12,136 bases of DNA from CAZEGI01 sp964512105 (GCA_964512105.1 CAZEGI010000031.1:1-12136), one strand, 5' to 3'. Shown: positions 1-7,775, counted from the stretch's first letter. Notes: generated from the letters alone by a model not told the origin. Made by a program: numbers and translations.

Positions 1-679
1 AGCAATCGATCTGTAAGTTTGACCATTTTGTGGGGTCTAGATCGAAAGAATGATCAGTTACAGTTAACCAATTGAGTCCTATTGCTCTTGCCGATTTATC
101 TGTTGCTTCTATATGCCCACCAAATTCAACAGCGTTATTTGTATATTCTGAATGGTAGTGAGTATCACCACAATACCAGTTACCATACTTTGGCAAATCT
201 TCAGCACTTATGTAGATGTTTAGTGGTCCTTCTCCATTACCCAGGATGGAGATATTATTATAAAACACCATGCTAATGCTTACCCTGCTATTAACTTTCG
301 TTAATTGAGATTGGTTCACTGAAAACTCGATAAGATATGGTAAGTTGGACTCGTTGAGATATATCGACGGTTCAAACGTTTTCTGGTCTATAAGTGAATC
401 ACTAATCGCATCGTATATTCTGATGTTTTTTAGAGAAGTAGGAATGTTTATTATACCGAAGATAGGAATATCCGCGCCTTCATTTACCCTCCATGGAGCG
501 TCCATATAGAATTGATCCTCAAGATTACACATCGGTGGAGTACAATAGAGGGAATTTATCTTATCACTTGAACCATTAATACCTCGGATAGACTTTGTAA
601 TACCACTAACCATGTCTAGACTTAAAACTAATCCAACTATTACTAATACCCACCACGCTACTTCAATCTTATTTTTCAT
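1..679 (-). CDS. Membrane-anchored PHP-domain metallohydrolase, N-terminal part (runs off left edge)
   Basis: An open frame starts at ATG 679 and stays open to the window edge, giving 226 residues with no stop. Residues 7-21 are a hydrophobic stretch (VAWWVLVIVGLVLSL) that fits a signal anchor, so the rest is probably outside the cytoplasm. Residues about 25-165 look like a beta-rich domain with no family I recognise. From residue 171 the start of a PHP domain is clear: GDTHYHSEYT supplies the HxH metal motif (H174, H176), H189 follows, and TDHS at 208-211 is the second metal motif. PHP enzymes are metal-dependent phosphoesterases or hydrolases; the GDxHxHS form resembles the CehA/McbA-like group. 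Substrate is unknown. The start overlaps the upstream gene by 11 nt, so it is probably translated as the last gene of the three-gene operon. The catalytic C-terminal half lies outside the window. Confidence 0.85.
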   Translation of the reverse strand, partial: MKNKIEVAWWVLVIVGLVLSLDMVSGITKSIRGINGSSDKINSLYCTPPMCNLEDQFYMDAPWRVNEGADIPIFGIINIPTSLKNIRIYDAISDSLIDQKTFEPSIYLNESNLPYLIEFSVNQSQLTKVNSRVSISMVFYNNISILGNGEGPLNIYISAEDLPKYGNWYCGDTHYHSEYTNNAVEFGGHIEATDKSARAIGLNWLTVTDHSFDLDPTKWSNLQIDC

Positions 680-1001
680 CAATCAAATTCTTGAAAGTAT
701 TCCATAGATAACCTACACACGTTCCAGTGAAGATCCAACCAAAAAAGTTTAGCAAGATTAATTTAATTATTTCTTCAGGGAATAGAGAATAGAACAGTCT
801 AGGAAATAGGATACTTAGTATCCTCATTGGAAGAAAAGCAATTAAGAATATAGTCTCGGATAGATATTCTGGTGTTTGCTTTTCCCACCACATATATCCT
901 ATCAACAGATAAGTGGGCATTGATAGAATTCCCCATATCCCCCCAATAATCGCCCCCTTCTTCCACAAAGCCATTTTCTTTCCTTTTGTTTTGTTGTTCA
1001 T
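669..1001 (-). CDS. Small integral membrane protein, unknown function
   Basis: 110 residues with three or so hydrophobic segments: about 17-36, 50-75 and 80-98. The N-terminus is basic (MNNKTKGKKMALWKK) and the C-terminus is charged (NTFKNLIDEK). I do not recognise the family. The ATG at 1001 is preceded by a good Shine-Dalgarno-like GAGGTG about 6 nt away, which supports this start over the internal M10. It resembles the preceding gene in the M-x-LWKK-x-G start, the glycine-rich first helix and the ending G-x-x-VG followed by a short charged tail, so the two look like tandem duplicates. Its end overlaps the PHP-domain gene by 11 nt, suggesting translational coupling and perhaps a membrane complex with that protein. 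Confidence 0.75.
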   Translation of the reverse strand: MNNKTKGKKMALWKKGAIIGGIWGILSMPTYLLIGYMWWEKQTPEYLSETIFLIAFLPMRILSILFPRLFYSLFPEEIIKLILLNFFGWIFTGTCVGYLWNTFKNLIDEK

Positions 1002-1326
1002 TTGAGCACCTCATAGAAATGACCGACAAGCGCCCCTAGTAGGAAGTAATATGAAAAAAATGTAAACCAGTATGCCAGTATGTCAAAAAACATCCGGTAG
1101 AAGTACAATCACCGAGTAGATAACCGATAACAACTCCTACAGGAATTGATGGTATTGTTAAGAAAGAGAACACTGTTGGATCTGCACCTAAACCTGAAAA
1201 ACCCACAATCCCGATAATCAGCCCAACCAAACCGGTTTTTTTCCACAGCTTCATCCTCTTCCATGGAGTTTCCTTCTTCCACCATTCTCCCTCTGCTTTT
1301 ACCTTTTCCTCTTCCACCCCAACCAC
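998..1326 (-). CDS. Small integral membrane protein, apparently frameshifted
   Basis: Read without correction, the frame from GTG 1326 stops at 1036 after 96 residues, ending in a cysteine- and histidine-containing tail unlike a membrane helix. The alternative frame is open from 1108 to a TGA at 1000-998 and encodes a hydrophobic stretch ending FLLGALVGHFYEVLK, which resembles the C-terminus of the next gene. Its TGA overlaps the next ATG as ATGA, the usual junction in this window. A run of six T (minus strand, 1085-1090) is the likely indel site: one extra T joins the frames into a 109-residue protein, close to the 110 of its neighbour. Start is uncertain: GTG 1326 as given, or ATG 1254 (MKLWKKTG), which matches the neighbour better. 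It may be a sequencing error or a real broken gene. Confidence 0.6.
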
Positions 1327-1332
1327 CCCGCG

Positions 1333-1360
1333 TTATTTTTTATAGACAATAGAATAAAAA
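1333..1360 (-). promoter_or_regulatory. Candidate TATA boxes for the membrane/PHP operon
   Basis: In the 154-nt gap between this operon and abiEii, the minus strand carries TATAAAAAATAA (1344-1333) and, just upstream, TTTTTATTCTA (1360-1350). From the first box transcription would be expected to start near 1314, inside the proposed GTG-1326 frame, which would favour the ATG at 1254. From the second it would start near 1331, giving an almost leaderless GTG 1326. The rest of the gap (about 1361-1480) holds no ORF or structure that I can support. Confidence 0.4.
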
Positions 1361-1480
1361 CCAAAATGTCGGTTTAAGAGCCTTTTCCTCTCCTGAAAGC
1401 GTCTTCTACGGATATGTGCAAGAGCGAGGTTAATTCATTCTGGGCCCTTGTTATTACACGATGCGGTGTACCCCTGTTTT

Positions 1481-2209
1481 TCACAGCCTGTCAAGTTCTT
1501 TTTTGATTTTTTCTTTCAGGTTTGCGACTGTAGACCAGTGTGATGCCGGCAGGAAGGCCTTGAGTTCGCTTCGGATTTTTGTATTGTCAATGGAGTTGGC
1601 TGTTTTGATCAGCAAATTCTTTTTCTCAACCAGCGGCTTTCTGGCCAGGTTGCTCCTGAGAAGGAAGTAAAGGTCGTAATAGTCACGGGGTTTTCTTCGG
1701 TTTAAGAGCGCATCTATTTTTTCGGCTACGAGACTTTCTTCTTTTAGAACGTTGACGGAGTAAGGCGGTGTATAGCTGCAGGAGATTAACTGAAATTCTC
1801 CTTCGGATTTTGTATTTCTGGATGATAGGTTGAGTTCTATGTGAACTGGCCATGATGAAACTCTTGTTTCCAGAGGTATTATCCAACCACCTGAAGTTTT
1901 GTTATAATTTACGCTCACGATTTCGAATCCCTCTTTTTCAAGGTCATGAAGTGTATCTTCTATAAGCTGCCTTATTTCGCTTTCAGTGATTTTCTTGATT
2001 GTAAAATCCATGTCTTCGCTGAAACGAGGACTTCCGTAGACGATTCTTAAGGCTGTTCCACCCTTGAAAAGAAGGTCTTGCGATTTGTTTTTTGTGTATA
2101 GGTAATTAAGGAAGACGTGCTGGATGTATTCTCGGACAGTGTTGATTTCGGTTGTCTGATCTTTTGTTGCTAATCTTTTTATCTCTTCATTAGATAGCAT
2201 TTTTGACAA
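1481..2209 (-). CDS. abiEii: AbiEii-family nucleotidyltransferase toxin
   Basis: 242 residues, DUF1814/AbiEii type. The nucleotidyltransferase signature is clear: FKGGTALR at 48-55, then RFSEDMDF at 62-69, giving the GGT and S64-x-D66-x-D68 motifs that bind nucleotide and metal. LVAEKIDAL at 160-168 (E163, K164) and RKPRDYYDLYFLL at 172-184 are the other conserved family motifs. Family members are the toxin of the type IV abortive-infection system AbiE; some transfer nucleotides to tRNA. It follows abiEi with a 20-nt overlap from ATG 2209, or 11 nt if M4 (ATG 2200) is used, the usual antitoxin-then-toxin order. All key residues are present, so it should be active. The target in this organism is not known. 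Confidence 0.9.
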   Translation of the reverse strand: MSKMLSNEEIKRLATKDQTTEINTVREYIQHVFLNYLYTKNKSQDLLFKGGTALRIVYGSPRFSEDMDFTIKKITESEIRQLIEDTLHDLEKEGFEIVSVNYNKTSGGWIIPLETRVSSWPVHIELNLSSRNTKSEGEFQLISCSYTPPYSVNVLKEESLVAEKIDALLNRRKPRDYYDLYFLLRSNLARKPLVEKKNLLIKTANSIDNTKIRSELKAFLPASHWSTVANLKEKIKKELDRL

Positions 2210-2774
2210 ACTCCATGAATTTCTTTCGGTTATATAATGGGGTGTATTTTAAAACATCTTTCTTGTTTATTTTGTCTGTGTTGAGGCGTTCGTTAAATGG
2301 TTTTTTTCCTATGTGGACAAAATACAGATAGTCTGCGAGGGCTTTCTCTGGTTCTGCCATGAGGATTGTATCTCCGTCGATTTTGATTGGCGTGTAGCCG
2401 GTATACGCGGGCCTCTTTATTTTATGATATACAAAGACTTTTCCCTGTACGTTGAATTCTCTCGTTGTTTTTGTAGTTGCAGCTGTAACTTCGTATACAG
2501 TCTCAGGAATGATGCCATAATGGGACAACGCAGTCTCGAATGAGAGATAAGATGGTTGGTAGATTTTGTTTGAGGTGAGATAAACGGAGGGGGGGTTAGA
2601 TTCTGTTGAATACAAGCCATTTCTTAGTTTAGTGACTATGTTTTTTTTAGCATATCTACTCAGGAGCTCCTGTGCCGATTTTTTCTTCAGTTTCATAACC
2701 CTTTGAAATTCAATTGGGGTAAAAATCTTCATGTTGTGCAATTTTATCTTCTTCTGGAATTCTAACAGTTTCAT
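2190..2774 (-). CDS. abiEi: AbiEi-family antitoxin, winged-helix transcriptional regulator
   Basis: 194 residues from ATG 2774. Residues about 1-55 form a winged-helix DNA-binding region: FTPIEFQRVM, then a basic segment and LLSRYAKKNIVTKLRNGLYS, the typical recognition helix and wing of this family. The middle has PSYLSFETALSHYGI and the end MAEPEKALADYLYF, both typical of AbiEi C-terminal domains. In characterised AbiE systems this protein represses its own promoter and counters the AbiEii toxin. A longer frame to 2816 adds a hydrophobic, AT-encoded leader (HLLIHFFYIYI) that does not fit the family and lies in the promoter, so I chose 2774. The 73-nt gap upstream separates it from the sugar operon. 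Confidence 0.85.
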   Translation of the reverse strand: MKLLEFQKKIKLHNMKIFTPIEFQRVMKLKKKSAQELLSRYAKKNIVTKLRNGLYSTESNPPSVYLTSNKIYQPSYLSFETALSHYGIIPETVYEVTAATTKTTREFNVQGKVFVYHKIKRPAYTGYTPIKIDGDTILMAEPEKALADYLYFVHIGKKPFNERLNTDKINKKDVLKYTPLYNRKKFMEFVKNAI

Positions 2775-2812
2775 TTTATCTATATAAATATAGAAAAAAT
2801 GAATTAATAAAT
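2775..2812 (-). promoter_or_regulatory. AT-rich promoter region of abiEi/abiEii
   Basis: Between the sugar-operon stop (2848) and abiEi the minus strand is almost pure A/T, with TTATTAATTC (2810-2801) and TATTTATATA (2790-2781). The first box is spaced for transcription starting a few nt before ATG 2774. The second would start transcription near 2757 and would favour the internal ATG at 2732. No clear inverted repeat operator for AbiEi autoregulation is visible. Confidence 0.4.
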
Positions 2813-2847
2813 GCAATAATAACGATTATTTTTTAAGTGTTGCTAGG

Positions 2848-3979
2848 TTAGATACTTTCGTAGATTATCCCAAATGACGCAATATTCTTTTTGTCCAAGA
2901 AATTCCTTCCGTCGACCAGAACCTTGACGCCCATCCGTTTGAACTTTGCAAAATCCAGTTTTTTGTATTCCGCGTGGTTTGTTGCAAGGATAACGGCATC
3001 GATTTTTTCTTTGTCATCCATTTGGAAGGGAATTACACCAAGTTTTTTTATTTCCTCTTTTGAAAAAAGCGGATCGTTCAGATAAACCTGTGCTTTCCGT
3101 TTTTTCAGTTCGCTGATTATTGAGAGTGAGGGTGAAAATTGTTTTTCTTTTACTCCACCACGATATGACAAACCGAGAACGAGAATGTTTTTTCCATTCA
3201 ATTTTCCGAAGTTTTTTTCAAGAAGATTTACTGTATGTATCGGCATTGAATCGTTTACGGCTCTGGCACTTTTCGGGAGCGTCATGTCAACGCCGAGTTC
3301 TGCTGCTTTTTCGATGAGGAAATATGGGTAAACCGGGGCACAGTGGCCGCCGACGCCGCATCCGGGAAAGAGGATGTGCGTGTGCGGAATGGTGTTTGCG
3401 CCGTTTATGGCTTCGAGGGCATTTATGCCCTTTGCCTTGCAGAATTTTGCATATTCATTTGCGAGGGCGATGTTCACGTCGCGGTAGGTCATNNNNNNNN
3501 NNNNNNNNNNNNNNNNNNNNNNNNNNNNNNNNNNNNNNNNNNNNNNNNNNNNNNNNNNNNNNNNNNNNNNNNNNNNNNNNNNNNNNNNNNNNTCGGGTGT
3601 CGCCCACCGGGAGCGTGGTTTCGAAAATGACGAGCGTATTTTTTTGAAGGCCTTTTCCAACCTGGCGGGTTGCGGATTCTAACCCCGTGTATTTTATTCT
3701 TTTATTTTCATCAACGACAAGAGGGACGATGAGAACGACAACATCGCATTTTTTTACTGCTTCCGTGGTTTTTGTTGTTGTTATTAGGAGATTTTTTTCA
3801 TGCGCGAATTTTATTTTTTCCTCGAGCCCGGGCTCTTCCTTTATGTGCGACACACCGCGGTTTATTGAATCAACCACTTGCGGGTTTATGTCGCATCCCA
3901 CAACTTCAAAACCCTTGCCCGTGTACTGGGCAGCGAGCGGCAAACCAATTTTTCCCAAACCTACGACACATATCCTCAT
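2848..3979 (-). CDS. wbpA: UDP-N-acetyl-hexosamine 6-dehydrogenase (WbpA/WecC-like), interrupted by assembly gap
   Basis: Oxidises C6 of a UDP-N-acetyl-hexosamine (UDP-GlcNAc or UDP-ManNAc) to the uronic acid using two NAD+. The 5' part (129 residues from ATG 3979) has the Rossmann motif VGLGKIG at 6-12, acidic D30 and FETTLPVGDT. The 3' part (215 residues, 3492-2848) has YRDVNIALANE, the catalytic-cysteine motif GVGGHCAPVYPYF and the C-terminal UDP-binding domain with LGLSYRGGVKEKQFSPS. The two parts are in different frames across the 100 N, so the N count is a placeholder. The missing middle should be about 80 residues. Start overlaps the WbpB-like stop as ATGA (3976-3979). It is the last gene of the operon. 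Exact epimer specificity cannot be read here. Confidence 0.92.
3493..3592. other. Assembly gap (100 N)
   Basis: Exactly 100 undetermined bases inside the dehydrogenase gene. The flanking coding frames do not join across 100 nt. Comparison by eye with WbpA-type proteins suggests about 75-90 codons are missing, so the real gap is probably near 225-270 nt. Confidence 0.98.
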
Positions 3980-4977
3980 AAAGAAATCACCCTATTGCTG
4001 ACAGAAGATTCGATTATTTTTTCTGCGATTTCAAGGGCTTTGAGGCCATCTTCTGCGGAAACGATTGGCTGTTTGTTGTTGACAACGCAGTCTACAAAGG
4101 ATTCGAGTTCGGATTTCAGAGGCTCTTTTTTGTTTATGCGTATGTTTGTTATGTCGCCTTCCGTTACGCCCATGAGCATGTCTGAATATGAGTAACCGTT
4201 TTTTGACATCATTCTGTTTTCGTAGAAAAGAAGCTCCTGCGTGAGGTATTTCACGACGAACATTCCGCGTTCGCCTTTTATGGAGATTTCGCGGATTTTT
4301 TCCGGAGTTAGCCAGTCGACGCTCAGAACCCCTAAAGCACCGTTTTTGAATTTTAGCAGGCCGTTCAGCAAATCCTCGTGGCTTGTGTGGATTCTGCGCT
4401 CTGCCTCTGCGTAAATTCGTTTCACTTCCGAGTTTGTGAGATAGCGCATTATGTCTATGTCGTGGACCGCTAGATCAATAACAACGCCGACGTCGCGAAC
4501 GCGCGTTGGGAAGGGACCGACGCGGTTTGCGGTGATGCTGAACACTTTTCCGAGCTCGTTGTTTTCGAGGCGTTTCTTCAACTCGATGACTGCGGGGTTG
4601 AAGCGCTCTATGTGGCCGATAGTGAACTTTACGTTTTCTTTTTTTGCTACTTTTATTATTTCCCTTGCGTTCTTGGACGTGTCTGAAATCGGCTTTTCAA
4701 GGAGAACGTGCTTTCCGCTTTTCATGCATTCGATTGCAACATCCTTGTGATACATGGTCGGAACAACGACGGAAACGAAATCGATGTGCTCTTTTTTCAG
4801 CATTTGTTTGTAGTTTGTGTAGGCCTTGCAGTAGTAGTCGCCGGCAACGTCCTTTGCGAGCTTTCCATTTACGTCGGAAACAGCGACGAGGTTGACGCTG
4901 TCCATTTGGGAATAGATTCTTGCATGATTCTTTCCCATCGAGCCGACGCCGATTACGGCTGCGTTTGGTTTTTTCAT
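3976..4977 (-). CDS. wbpB: Gfo/Idh/MocA-family oxidoreductase, WbpB-like UDP-GlcNAcA 3-dehydrogenase
   Basis: 333 residues, full length. Residues 1-120 form the NAD-binding Rossmann domain with VIGVGSMGKNHAR (8-20), an acidic D35 and the family motif EKP at 94-96 with the catalytic lysine K95. The rest is the alpha/beta substrate domain, with GHIERFNP at 121-128 and DLAVHDIDIMRYL at 168-180, where H172 is the usual catalytic-site histidine. In the Pseudomonas pathway WbpB oxidises the 3-hydroxyl of UDP-GlcNAc-uronate, providing the 3-keto sugar to WbpE. The gene overlaps both neighbours by 4 nt (ATGA at 4974-4977 and 3976-3979), and those neighbours catalyse the steps on either side, which makes this role likely. 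Gfo/Idh/MocA specificity otherwise cannot be inferred from motifs. Confidence 0.9.
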   Translation of the reverse strand: MKKPNAAVIGVGSMGKNHARIYSQMDSVNLVAVSDVNGKLAKDVAGDYYCKAYTNYKQMLKKEHIDFVSVVVPTMYHKDVAIECMKSGKHVLLEKPISDTSKNAREIIKVAKKENVKFTIGHIERFNPAVIELKKRLENNELGKVFSITANRVGPFPTRVRDVGVVIDLAVHDIDIMRYLTNSEVKRIYAEAERRIHTSHEDLLNGLLKFKNGALGVLSVDWLTPEKIREISIKGERGMFVVKYLTQELLFYENRMMSKNGYSYSDMLMGVTEGDITNIRINKKEPLKSELESFVDCVVNNKQPIVSAEDGLKALEIAEKIIESSVSNRVISL

Positions 4978-6053
4978 TGTGTCTCGCTGATTGCTGATAC
5001 GATTTTATCAAGGTCGTTTCGGGTTACTGCGGGGTGTATCGGTAGGGATAAGACCTCGCCGGATATTTTTTCAGCAACCGGCAGCTTATCTTTATAACCC
5101 AGCCGGGTATATAAATCCTGCTTGTGTATTGGAACTGGATAGTACACGCCAAAACCGATGTTATTTTCTTTCAATTTTTCGATTACGGTATCGCGTTTGT
5201 TGTTTTTCACGCGTACTGTGTACTGATGGAAAACATGAACGCAATTATTTTTCACGCTTGGCGTTACTATTCCTTCGATACTTTTGATTTTGTTGGTAAG
5301 GTAATTTGCGTTCTCGATTCTTTTTTTGTTGAATTGGTCGAGTTTTTTTAACTGGCAGAGACCGATGGCTGCAGCGATGTCTGTCATGCGGTAGTTGTAA
5401 CCCAAAATTTCGTGATGGTATCTCGCTCTTGAGCCATGGGCTCTGAGCAACCTGCAGGATTCTGCGATTTTTTCGTCGTTGGTTGTGAGCATCCCGCCCT
5501 CGGCGGTAGTCATGTTTTTTGTTGGATAGAATGAAAAAACTCCCGTTCCAAATGAGCCGACTTTTTTGTTGTTGTAAGTTGCACCGTGCGCCTGGCATGC
5601 GTCTTCGATAACCGCGAGTTTGTTGTCCCCAGCAATTTTCATTATTTCATCCATGTCGCATGGATGGCCGTATAAGTGAACCGGAAGAATCGCTTTTGTC
5701 TTTTTTGTTATTTTCTCTTCGATTTTTTCAGGGTCAAGGTTGAAGGTATCTTCTTCTATGTCCGCAAAAATGGGCTTGGCGTTGCAGTAAAGAATTGAAT
5801 TCGCGGTTGCGATGAAGGTGAACGGTGTTGTTATGACCTCGTCGCCGGCTTTTATGCCGCATGCGAGTAACGCAACATGCAACGCGGTTGTTCCGGAGGA
5901 GGTTGCAACCGCATGCTTCACTCCGATGTATCTCGCAAACCGCTCCTCGAACTCTTTTACTTTCGGGCCTTCTGCGATGATGTCGGAATCCAGAACAGAA
6001 AGAACAGCTTTTTTCTCCTCTTCACCAATGAGAGGTTTCGCTATGGGAATCAT
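4974..6053 (-). CDS. wbpE: DegT/DnrJ/EryC1/StrS-family PLP aminotransferase, WbpE-like
   Basis: 359 residues from ATG 6053. The start is fixed by the MIPIAKPLIG N-terminus typical of the family and by an ATGA overlap with the acetyltransferase stop; the longer frame to 6110 only reads back through the end of that gene. Motifs: SSGTTALH (52-59) for PLP phosphate, EDACQAHGA (150-158) with the PLP-ring aspartate D151, and SFYPTKNMTTAEGG (174-187), where K179 is the Schiff-base lysine. GYNYRMTDIAAAIG lies further on. WbpE-type enzymes transfer an amino group, usually from glutamate, to C3 of the keto sugar made by WbpB. Position between WbpD-like and WbpB-like genes supports this over other amino-sugar roles. 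Confidence 0.93.
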   Translation of the reverse strand: MIPIAKPLIGEEEKKAVLSVLDSDIIAEGPKVKEFEERFARYIGVKHAVATSSGTTALHVALLACGIKAGDEVITTPFTFIATANSILYCNAKPIFADIEEDTFNLDPEKIEEKITKKTKAILPVHLYGHPCDMDEIMKIAGDNKLAVIEDACQAHGATYNNKKVGSFGTGVFSFYPTKNMTTAEGGMLTTNDEKIAESCRLLRAHGSRARYHHEILGYNYRMTDIAAAIGLCQLKKLDQFNKKRIENANYLTNKIKSIEGIVTPSVKNNCVHVFHQYTVRVKNNKRDTVIEKLKENNIGFGVYYPVPIHKQDLYTRLGYKDKLPVAEKISGEVLSLPIHPAVTRNDLDKIVSAISETQ

Positions 6054-6643
6054 TCTTTTTTGTAATAATCGCGGCTCGGAATTTTCGTGATTTTCCTGCA
6101 TTTGGGGCATTTGAATTCAACGATTTTTTCGTCAACCTTGTATTCCTCAACCTTCCAGCCGCAGATGCATACAAAGCCCTTTAACCTTGCAGGATTTCCG
6201 AGAACAAGTGCGTGATTTGGAACGTCACTTGTTACGACGCTGCCTGCCCCGACCATGGAGTGCTCGCCGATTGTCAAACCGCAGAGTATCGTCGCGTTTG
6301 CGCCTATGGACGCGCCTTTTTTCACATGGGTTTTGACCCTGCGCTCCCTGCTCCAGATGCGTGACCTCGGGTAAAGGTCGTTTGTAAACGTGGCGCTTGG
6401 CCCTATAAAGACGTCATCTTCCACGGTAACCCCGTCGTAAACGGAAACGAAGTTTTGTATTTTGACGTTGTTGCCGATTTTCACGTTCGTGTCTATGTAA
6501 ACTGCTTTTCCGATGTTGCAGTTCCTTCCGATTTTTGTGTTTTCCCGCACCTGGGCCTGATGCCAGATTTTCGTGCCTGAACCGATTTTTGCCTTTTGGG
6601 ATACTTCAGCTGTCGGATGTATGTATACCTTTGTTTTGGCCAT
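6050..6643 (-). CDS. wbpD: Left-handed beta-helix N-acetyltransferase, WbpD-like, with C-terminal zinc ribbon
   Basis: 197 residues from ATG 6643, one base after the epimerase stop; the longer frame to 6733 is only overlap with the epimerase. Residues about 5-150 are hexapeptide repeats (IGSGTKI, IGRNCNI, IGNNVKI, IGANATI) that fold as a left-handed beta-helix trimer using acetyl-CoA. The FTNDLYPRSR segment is typical of WbpD-like enzymes, which acetylate the 3-amino group of UDP-GlcNAc3NA. After the helix, C159-x-C161 and C179-x2-C182 form a probable zinc ribbon absent from the classical bacterial enzyme; similar tails occur in archaeal relatives as far as I know. The stop overlaps the aminotransferase start by 4 nt. 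Acetyl specificity is inferred from operon context. Confidence 0.92.
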   Translation of the reverse strand: MAKTKVYIHPTAEVSQKAKIGSGTKIWHQAQVRENTKIGRNCNIGKAVYIDTNVKIGNNVKIQNFVSVYDGVTVEDDVFIGPSATFTNDLYPRSRIWSRERRVKTHVKKGASIGANATILCGLTIGEHSMVGAGSVVTSDVPNHALVLGNPARLKGFVCICGWKVEEYKVDEKIVEFKCPKCRKITKIPSRDYYKKE

Positions 6644-6644
6644 T

Positions 6645-7775
6645 TTACTTTTCCACGAGACCTTTCTTAACAAGTTCTGCATGCGCCTGCTCGGATTTAT
6701 CCACCGCTTCTGCGGTTCTGCTCCATTCGACAAGTTCCTTCATGCCTTCTTCGAAGCTGACCTTTGCAGTGAAACCGAGTTTTTTCCTTATCTTTGTGGG
6801 GTCGGCGTAGCAGTAACGAACGTCGCCCTTCCTGAACCTGTTGGTTATTTCCGGTTTGAGCTTTGAACCGTACAAAGTTGCAAGGACTTCTGCGACTTTT
6901 TTTATGGAAATCGGATTTCCTGTTCCAACGTTGAAGTAATCGTAATCACCGGAACTTTTGTTCATCGCGAGGATGTTTGCCTCAACGATGTCCTTCACGG
7001 AGATGAAGTCGCGGCTCTGCACGCCGTCCTCGTAGATGATTGAGCGGTTGTTGTTCTTTATGCGGCTCATGAATATTGCGGCAACTCCGGTGTATGGATT
7101 GCTCAAGGACTGGCGCGGACCGTAAACATTGAAGTAGCGCAATGCAACTGTTGGAAGACCGTAGGTTTTTCCTATCATCAAACATAAATCCTCCTGGTCT
7201 TTTTTTGAAAGAGCATAAACGGAATTTGGTTTAACAATTTTTTCCTCGGTTGTTGGTATCGGTTTTGTTTTTTTGCCGCACGTCGGGCAGTCGAGTTCCC
7301 AGTCGCCTTTTTTCATCTGTTCCTCTGTCCTGAGTTCCGGGTAAACGACGCCGCATTTGTCGCATTTGTAGGAGCCTTCGCCGTAGATGGACATTGATGA
7401 TGCAACAATCAGCTTCTTTACGGAATTTTTCTCGTTCACGAGAATGTCCAGCAAATTCGCGGTTCCGCGCGTGTTCACGTCCATGTACTTGTCAATCTGG
7501 TACATTGACTGGCCGACGCCGACGGCAGCCGCCTCGTGGAAAACTATTTCAACATCCTTGAGTGCTTTTGAAAGCGCTTTCCTGTCGCGGACATCCCCTT
7601 TTATGAACTCCGCTTTTTTGTTCAGGTATTCTGGAAGTTTCTGCTTCTCGCCGTGAACCTGCGGCTCAAGGTTGTCAAATATCCTGACCCCGTGACCGTC
7701 ATCAACCAGCCGGTCAACGAGATGCGAGCCGATAAAGCCGACACCACCCGTAACCAAAACGCTGTAGGTTGCCAT
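6645..7775 (-). CDS. NAD-dependent nucleotide-sugar epimerase/dehydratase with zinc-ribbon insertion
   Basis: 376 residues, extended short-chain dehydrogenase. VLVTGGVGFIGSHL (6-19) binds NAD. The catalytic triad is visible: S126/S127 in VASSMSIYG, then YALSK with Y187 and K191. RYFNVYGPRQ follows at 213-222. Inserted between the serine and tyrosine is a four-cysteine ribbon, C138-x2-C141 and C163-x2-C166. This insertion is seen in proteins annotated as dTDP-L-rhamnose 4-epimerase and in related UDP-sugar 4-epimerases, so a C4 epimerase is most likely. Substrate could be UDP-GlcNAc, UDP-Glc or a deoxy sugar. It is the first gene of the five-gene operon, with a Shine-Dalgarno-like GAGGG close to ATG 7775. 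Confidence 0.9.
   Translation of the reverse strand: MATYSVLVTGGVGFIGSHLVDRLVDDGHGVRIFDNLEPQVHGEKQKLPEYLNKKAEFIKGDVRDRKALSKALKDVEIVFHEAAAVGVGQSMYQIDKYMDVNTRGTANLLDILVNEKNSVKKLIVASSMSIYGEGSYKCDKCGVVYPELRTEEQMKKGDWELDCPTCGKKTKPIPTTEEKIVKPNSVYALSKKDQEDLCLMIGKTYGLPTVALRYFNVYGPRQSLSNPYTGVAAIFMSRIKNNNRSIIYEDGVQSRDFISVKDIVEANILAMNKSSGDYDYFNVGTGNPISIKKVAEVLATLYGSKLKPEITNRFRKGDVRYCYADPTKIRKKLGFTAKVSFEEGMKELVEWSRTAEAVDKSEQAHAELVKKGLVEK

Noticed and set aside
799..1029. 76-codon minus-strand frame between the two membrane genes
   Set aside because: It lies within the better-supported membrane gene at 669-1001 in another frame and has no membrane pattern or domain.
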